17,916 nt of DNA from Subdoligranulum variabile. Its GTDB lineage: Bacteria; Bacillota; Clostridia; Oscillospirales; Ruminococcaceae. The notes under the pieces were generated by a model. It saw nothing but the letters and a program-made list of their open reading frames with translations, was not told the origin of the DNA and made no database searches. The stretch is taken from contig SFKI01000031.1 of NCBI GenBank assembly GCA_004554775.1, forward strand, positions 1-17,916, read 5' to 3'. The stretch's first letter is position 1. The number at the start of each line of letters is the position of its first letter. Positions 14,509-17,916 of this stretch are shown here, piece after piece. The translations under genes were made by a program, and so were the position numbers.

Positions 14509-14524
14509 AGCCAATATTACCAAC

Positions 14525-14559
14525 TGCGCTCCACCATCCCGGCGGGGCGCATCTTTTTT
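14525..14559 (+). terminator. Terminator of the alaX-trmB-cmpB operon
   Basis: TGCGCTCC (14525-14532) pairs with GGGGCGCA (14544-14551) with one G-U pair, followed by TC and six T, starting 16 bases after the stop codon. Confidence 0.8.
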
Positions 14560-14656
14560 GCGCAGGTGGTTTTGCAGTAGTGACTCGAAACTCTATAACT
14601 AGAAAAACAGTTATAAAAATTACATATATATGTTAAATATACTGTTTATATAAACT

Positions 14657-14729
14657 CTGCAACCAGTTGCAGACACCCCGGGTGTTTTGGTAGTTGTACA
14701 GTATATATGCCCCTGCAAGCAGTTTGCAG
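14657..14729. repeat. Pair of near-identical dyads in an AT-rich intergenic region
   Basis: CTGCAACCAGTTGCAG (14657-14672) and CTGCAAGCAGTTTGCAG (14713-14729) are both palindromic and near copies of each other, each followed within a base by ACACC or CCACC; starts are 56 bases apart. Between them is ACACCC/GGGTGT (14673-14685). The flanking 14600-14656 is very AT-rich. The gene-free region 14509-14945 otherwise holds two terminators and one dispersed repeat; I see no coding sequence. Confidence 0.6.
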
Positions 14730-14746
14730 CCACCTGGCAAAACAGG

Positions 14747-14781
14747 CAAAAAAACAGCAGGGCTTTCCCGACCCTGCTGTT
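14747..14781 (-). terminator. Probable terminator of the DAHP synthase gene
   Basis: Arms AACAGCAGGG (14753-14762) and CCCTGCTGTT (14772-14781), 10 bp perfect, with seven A on the left, read as seven T on the minus strand. It lies about 165 bases behind the stop codon, with repeat copy 3 in between. Confidence 0.75.
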
Positions 14782-14878
14782 ACTGACCTTATATACTTTT
14801 ATATAGGCGGCCTGTTTGCAATCCCGTTCGCCCCTACGCCCCGTGCAGCCTTGCGTTATTGTAAAAACTATGGTTTAT

Positions 14879-14905
14879 CGTAGGGGCGGATTCTATATCC
14901 GCCCG
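14879..14905. repeat. 27-base dispersed palindromic repeat, copy 3
   Basis: Same unit as 6605-6631 and 11321-11347 with one substitution (TTCTATA for TTCCATA in the centre). GCCCCTACG at 14830-14838 also pairs with CGTAGGGGC at its left end, giving a longer hairpin. Confidence 0.8.
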
Positions 14906-14945
14906 CTGGCAATGCCTGCTCGGCAAAATCTAAAATTTGTGCCGC

Positions 14946-15965
14946 TCAATTCAGCTTCTTCCCAAAAAACTCCAGCTCCGGCTTGATCACGCCCATCAAC
15001 TGGTCGAACTGGTCGGGCGTCAGGCTCTGTGCGCCATCGCTCTTGGCCTTGGCCGGGTTGTTGTGCGTTTCGATCATCAAGCCGTCCGCGCCCACGGCCA
15101 CGGCGGCCTGCGCCAGCGCGGGCACCATAAAGGCGATACCGGCGGCATGGCTCGGGTCGATCACGACCGGCAGGTGCGTCATCTTTTTCAGCATCGGCAC
15201 GGCGGAAATGTCCAGCGTGTTGCGCATGCTCGTCTCAAACGTGCGGATGCCGCGCTCGCACAGCACCACATTGGGGTTGCCCTCGGCCATGATGTACTCG
15301 GCGCTCATTACCAGTTCCTCCAATGTCGAGGACAGGCCGCGCTTCAAAAGCACAGGGGTCTTTAAGCGGCCCACGGCCTTCAACAACTCAAAGTTCTGCA
15401 TGTTGCGCGCGCCGATCTGGATCATATCCACATGCGCATCTTCAAACAGGGGAATGTGCTCGTTGTTCATCAGCTCGGTCACGATGGGCTGGCCGGTCAC
15501 GGCGCGGGCTTCCTGCAAAAGCTCCAGGCCCTCGGCCCGCAAACCCTGGAAGCTGTACGGGCTGGTGCGCGGTTTGAACGCACCGCCGCGCAAAATGCTG
15601 GCCCCGGCGGCTTGCACGCGCTGCGCTACGTAGGTGATCTGCTCCTTGCTCTCGACGCTGCACGGGCCGGACATTACGGCAAAGTACCCGCCGCCGATCT
15701 TGTGCCCGCCCACATCCACGATGGTATCATCGGGGTGGAATTTGCGGTTGGCTTTCTTGTACGGCTCGGTTACGCGGCGGCAGGTCTCCACTACCGGGTT
15801 GGCCAGCACCCAGCTTTCGGCCAGCGCCTTTGTGTCGCCGATCAGACCCAGAATGTGGGTGTCGCTGCCCACCGAATCATTGATCTGGTAGCCCATACCC
15901 TCCAGCTCGGTGCAGAAAGACTTGACCTGCTCGGCCGGGGCGTGCTGCTTTAATACGATGATCAT
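14946..15965 (-). CDS. aroF: 3-deoxy-7-phosphoheptulonate (DAHP) synthase, type I beta with N-terminal ferredoxin-like domain
   Basis: Condenses phosphoenolpyruvate and erythrose 4-phosphate, the first step of aromatic amino acid synthesis. The 339-residue length and architecture match the Thermotoga-type enzyme: residues 1-70 form a ferredoxin-like regulatory domain (MIIVLKQHAPAEQVKSFCTE) and 95-335 the barrel. Motifs are SGPCSVES (99-106, C102 a metal ligand), ILRGGAFKPRTSPYSFQGL (124-142), IQIGARNMQN, LLKRGLSSTLEE, VVIDPSHAAG and IETHNNP. TAGGAGA lies seven bases before the ATG. It stands alone with its own promoter. The N-terminal domain mediates Tyr or Phe feedback in relatives, so similar control is likely but not shown. 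Confidence 0.95.
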   Translation of the reverse strand: MIIVLKQHAPAEQVKSFCTELEGMGYQINDSVGSDTHILGLIGDTKALAESWVLANPVVETCRRVTEPYKKANRKFHPDDTIVDVGGHKIGGGYFAVMSGPCSVESKEQITYVAQRVQAAGASILRGGAFKPRTSPYSFQGLRAEGLELLQEARAVTGQPIVTELMNNEHIPLFEDAHVDMIQIGARNMQNFELLKAVGRLKTPVLLKRGLSSTLEELVMSAEYIMAEGNPNVVLCERGIRTFETSMRNTLDISAVPMLKKMTHLPVVIDPSHAAGIAFMVPALAQAAVAVGADGLMIETHNNPAKAKSDGAQSLTPDQFDQLMGVIKPELEFFGKKLN

Positions 15966-16027
15966 TGTGTGTCTCCTATTTCTCTATTTCTTATGTCAGC
16001 TTTGGCTGTCTCGTATCGAATGATGAT

Positions 16028-16056
16028 AGTCTAACACTTTAAAGCGCTAAAGTCAA
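16028..16056 (-). promoter_or_regulatory. Promoter of the DAHP synthase gene with a spacer dyad
   Basis: On the minus strand TTGACT (16056-16051), 17 bases, TAGACT (16033-16028). An inverted repeat ACTTTA/TAAAGT (16036-16053) spans most of the spacer and overlaps the -35, where a repressor could act. Confidence 0.75.
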
Positions 16057-16063
16057 CCCCCTC

Positions 16064-16092
16064 TTGCCAAATTTTTGCAGGGGTCGTATAAT
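16064..16092 (+). promoter_or_regulatory. Promoter of ybaK and the pseudouridine synthase gene
   Basis: TTGCCA (16064-16069), 17 bases, TATAAT (16087-16092). It is back to back with the DAHP synthase promoter, the two -35 boxes being only seven bases apart. The mRNA leader would be about 125 bases and contains a palindromic repeat. Confidence 0.75.
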
Positions 16093-16110
16093 GGGGCTGC
16101 TAATAGCAAA

Positions 16111-16153
16111 AGGCTCCCCTGGAGGAGAGCTGGCGCCGAAGGCGACTGAGGGG
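16111..16153. repeat. REP-like double-hairpin repeat, copy A
   Basis: AGGCTCCCCT...GAGCTGGC, GCC/GGC around GCCGAAGGC, then GACTGAGGGG. It has the same order of parts as 17457-17503: a GGCTCCC/GAGC stem, a second short stem, and CTGAGGG. Situated in the 5' leader of ybaK. Confidence 0.7.
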
Positions 16154-16225
16154 CGGCCGGGAGACTGTCCGTTCCCTAAGAGCCTGCACCCCATACTATA
16201 TAATAAATGAATGAGGTCATCTCAA

Positions 16226-16720
16226 ATGTCCAAAGAATCCAAAACAAACGCCATGCGTATGCTGGAGCGTGCCAAGGTCAGCTATACTGCCCACGAGTAC
16301 CCGCACGAGGAAGGCCAGGCTGTCGACGGTGCCAATGTCGCCCGCCTGATCGGCCAGGATCCGGCCCGCGTGTTCAAAACGCTGGTCACGCAGGGCGCTG
16401 ACCGCAACTATTATGTGTTCGTTGTGCCCGTGCTGGCCGAACTGGACCTGAAAAAAGCCGCCAAAGCAGCGGGTGTCAAAAGCGTGGCGATGATCCACGT
16501 GGCCGATATCAACAAAGTCACCGGCTACATCCGCGGCGGCTGCAGCCCCGTGGGTATGAAAAAGCAGTTTGTCACCGTCTACGACGAAAGCTGCCTGGCC
16601 CAGCCGACCATCATGGTCTCGGGCGGGCGCATCGGCACCCAGGTCGAGTGCACCCCTGCCGACCTTATCAGGGTAACACGCGGCAAAACGGCCCCCATCA
16701 CCCAGGAACACCAGGCATGA
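16226..16720 (+). CDS. ybaK: Cys-tRNA(Pro)/Cys-tRNA(Cys) deacylase, YbaK/EbsC family
   Basis: A 164-residue trans-editing enzyme that removes wrongly attached Cys (in some family members Ala) from tRNA(Pro). It starts MSKESKTNAMRMLERAKVSY, with the catalytic lysine in VFKTLV (K51), GGCSPVGMKK (104-113) and the glycine loop VSGGRIG (131-137), all family hallmarks. The ATG at 16226 is preferred over 16211 because GAGGT (16213-16217) then lies eight bases ahead and the start aligns with KTNAMR-type homologues. Its stop overlaps the following start. The tRNA-Pro(TGG) gene in this window is one probable substrate source. Confidence 0.94.
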   Translation: MSKESKTNAMRMLERAKVSYTAHEYPHEEGQAVDGANVARLIGQDPARVFKTLVTQGADRNYYVFVVPVLAELDLKKAAKAAGVKSVAMIHVADINKVTGYIRGGCSPVGMKKQFVTVYDESCLAQPTIMVSGGRIGTQVECTPADLIRVTRGKTAPITQEHQA

Positions 16721-17430
16721 TGCGGCTGGATAAGTATCTGGCCGAGCGCACCGGCATGACCCGCAGCGAAAGCCGCAAGACCATCACGAAGGGTCGCGTG
16801 ATGGTCGCGGGCAAGGTCTGCCGCAAGGCCGATACGCAGCTGGACGAAACGGCGGCGGATATCACGCTGGACGGTGCGCCGCTGGCAGGCGAATATAAAA
16901 AGTACGTGTATATCATGCTCAACAAGCCCGAGGGCGTTGTCAGCGCCAGCCGCGACAAGCGCGACACCACGGTCGTGGACCTTGTGACGGCAGACTACCC
17001 CCGGCGCGAGCTGTTCCCGGCGGGCCGCCTGGATAAAACGAGCACCGGTTTTGTGCTGCTCACCGACGACGGCGCGCTCGCGCATGAGATCCTGGCCCCG
17101 GCCCACCATGTGGACAAGCAGTACCTGGTCACGCTGGACACGCCTTTGACCGAGGAAATGCGCCGCGGCTTTGCGGCAGGCGTGACCCTGGCCGACGGCC
17201 AGCAGCTGGCCCCCGCCGAGGCTGAACCGGCGGGCAATGATCCCTGCACGGTGCGCGTTACGCTGCACCAGGGGGTCTACCACCAGATCAAGCGGATGTT
17301 CGGCGTCTACAACGCTGGCGTCAACACCCTCCACCGCCTCTCCATCGGCGGCGTCCAATTGGATGCATCCCTCGCCCCCGGTGCCTATCGTGAACTGACC
17401 CCCGAAGAGTTGAAATTATTGCGGCGTTAA
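16717..17430 (+). CDS. RsuA/RluB-family 16S/23S rRNA pseudouridine synthase
   Basis: A 237-residue enzyme that converts a specific rRNA uridine to pseudouridine. An S4 RNA-binding domain occupies about 2-50 (MRLDKYLAERTGMTRSES). The catalytic domain has YIMLNKPEGVVSA (65-77), the catalytic aspartate D106 in FPAGRLDKTSTGFVLLTDDG-type sequence, and HQGVYHQIKRMFG. Size and S4 domain fit RsuA (U516 of 16S) more than RluB, which is longer, but the target cannot be fixed from sequence. Two in-frame ATGs lie side by side (16717 and 16720); the first is better spaced from AGGAA at 16704-16708. It overlaps ybaK by four bases. Confidence 0.93.
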   Translation: MMRLDKYLAERTGMTRSESRKTITKGRVMVAGKVCRKADTQLDETAADITLDGAPLAGEYKKYVYIMLNKPEGVVSASRDKRDTTVVDLVTADYPRRELFPAGRLDKTSTGFVLLTDDGALAHEILAPAHHVDKQYLVTLDTPLTEEMRRGFAAGVTLADGQQLAPAEAEPAGNDPCTVRVTLHQGVYHQIKRMFGVYNAGVNTLHRLSIGGVQLDASLAPGAYRELTPEELKLLRR

Positions 17431-17456
17431 CGGAACTTTCGTTATTGCCCGCTCAA

Positions 17457-17503
17457 AGGGCTCCCTTGTGTAAAGGGAGCTGTCCGCGCAGCGGACTGAG
17501 GGA
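17457..17503. repeat. REP-like double-hairpin repeat, copy B
   Basis: GGGCTCCC (17458-17465) with GGGAGC (17475-17480), then TCCGC/GCGGA around GCA (17483-17495), then CTGAGGG. It stands 27 bases after the pseudouridine synthase stop and may double as a weak terminator, though no T run follows. Confidence 0.75.
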
Positions 17504-17633
17504 TTGTGACCTTGCCTCAACGGTAACCTGCCCCTATCTGTTGTACTTTCTACACAACGCACCCACTATATACCTATATACACCTTGTCCAAAAACACCC
17601 CCAAAACTTTGTAAAAAAATCCGAAAAAAGTTC

Positions 17634-17662
17634 TTGACAAAGGTCGTACTTCTTGCTATAAT
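17634..17662 (+). promoter_or_regulatory. Strong promoter P1, probably of an rRNA operon
   Basis: Consensus TTGACA (17634-17639), 17 bases, consensus TATAAT (17657-17662), preceded by an A-rich tract suited to an UP element. A perfect 10-bp hairpin TTTTGAAGCC/GGCTTCAAAA (17724-17747) lies between P1 and P2. Confidence 0.88.
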
Positions 17663-17764
17663 AATCAGGCTGTCTCGCAAAGAGCACAGCCGCTGAAGCC
17701 TGTACCTACAGCCTGTATAGCGATTTTGAAGCCGCAGGGCTTCAAAAAATATCGAAAAAAGTTC

Positions 17765-17793
17765 TTGACAAAAGAGCTTTTATGAGATACAAT
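17765..17793 (+). promoter_or_regulatory. Strong promoter P2, probably of an rRNA operon
   Basis: TTGACA (17765-17770), 17 bases, TACAAT (17788-17793). The 20 bases CGAAAAAAGTTCTTGACAAA recur exactly at 17622-17641 and 17753-17772, so the UP/-35 block is duplicated 131 bases apart. Confidence 0.87.
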
Positions 17794-17799
17794 ATACAA

Positions 17800-17916
17800 G
17801 CTGTTACGAAACACGCAACAGCACAGCAGGACCTTGAAAATTGAACAAAACTGAAACTTGTGGAACCTTGATGTGAGTTTTGGAAACTCACAATAATCAA
17901 TTCCAAATTTACAAGT
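17800..17916 (+). other. Probable rRNA operon leader (pre-16S)
   Basis: The transcript from P1/P2 would run through ACCTTGAAAATTGAAC (17831-17846), a phrase typical of clostridial rRNA leaders and spacers. A GTGAGTTT/AAACTCAC hairpin (17873-17891) follows, and outer segments ACTTGTGGAA and TTCC...ACAAGT (ending at 17916) can pair. No coding frame or 16S sequence is present before the window ends; the 16S gene is inferred to begin soon after. Confidence 0.6.

Noticed and set aside
13219..14523. 434-codon minus-strand frame opposite the CmpB-family gene and the end of trmB
   Set aside because: Gly/Gln/His-rich antisense shadow crossing two well supported genes, with no start signal.
17445..17696. 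83-codon plus-strand frame after the pseudouridine synthase gene
   Set aside because: It covers the REP-like repeat and the P1 promoter of the probable rRNA operon, has no ribosome binding site, and the translation is not protein-like.

Overview
The window reads as chromosomal DNA of a gut Clostridia bacterium of the Faecalibacterium/Subdoligranulum/Gemmiger type (Oscillospiraceae). The grounds are GC-rich codon use, strong AGGAGG-type ribosome binding sites, TTGACA/TATAAT promoters, and intergenic palindromic repeats (GGCTCCC...GGGAGC followed by CTGAGGG, and a GGGCGGA...TCCGCCC unit) of a kind I associate with that group. The genus is an inference.

Layout. 1-3454 (minus) is a lac-type operon: GH2 beta-galactosidase followed by the start of a GPH-family sugar symporter that runs off the left edge. 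A divergent AraC-family regulator (3641-4504) reads away from it across a shared control region. 4505-5018 holds wreckage: a short N-terminal gene fragment, an apparently intact transcription attenuator, and an XRE-regulator gene cut off after 25 codons. Next come a tRNA-Pro(TGG) gene on the minus strand and the azlC-azlD amino-acid exporter pair. 6311-6857 has no gene; it is a chain of hairpins bounded by inverted, related terminators and may be a miniature mobile element.

6858-11160 (minus) contains a substrate-binding lipoprotein gene followed by malQ, then a GGDEF-like protein with a ruined signature motif, then a small helical protein whose ribosome binding site lies in a 15-bp perfect inverted repeat. 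11530-14508 (plus) is a tight operon: alanyl-tRNA editing protein, trmB, and a CmpB-family membrane protein with an 11-residue-repeat tail. 14946-15965 (minus) is a DAHP synthase for aromatic amino acids, with a clear promoter back to back with the promoter of ybaK and an rsuA-family pseudouridine synthase gene (16226-17430). The last 280 bases hold two strong tandem promoters and a leader resembling the front of an rRNA operon; no 16S sequence is inside the window.

Functionally there are two carbohydrate modules (beta-galactoside uptake and cleavage; malto-oligosaccharide disproportionation) and a conspicuous set of translation-fidelity genes (AlaX, YbaK, TrmB, an RsuA-like enzyme, tRNA-Pro, probable rRNA operon). 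I see no intact phage, CRISPR array, insertion-sequence transposase or obvious new multi-gene system. The most interesting items are the three-segment attenuator left beside a broken gene, the hairpin covering a ribosome binding site, the degenerate GGDEF protein, the LEA-like tail on the membrane protein, and the palindromic element at 6329-6843.
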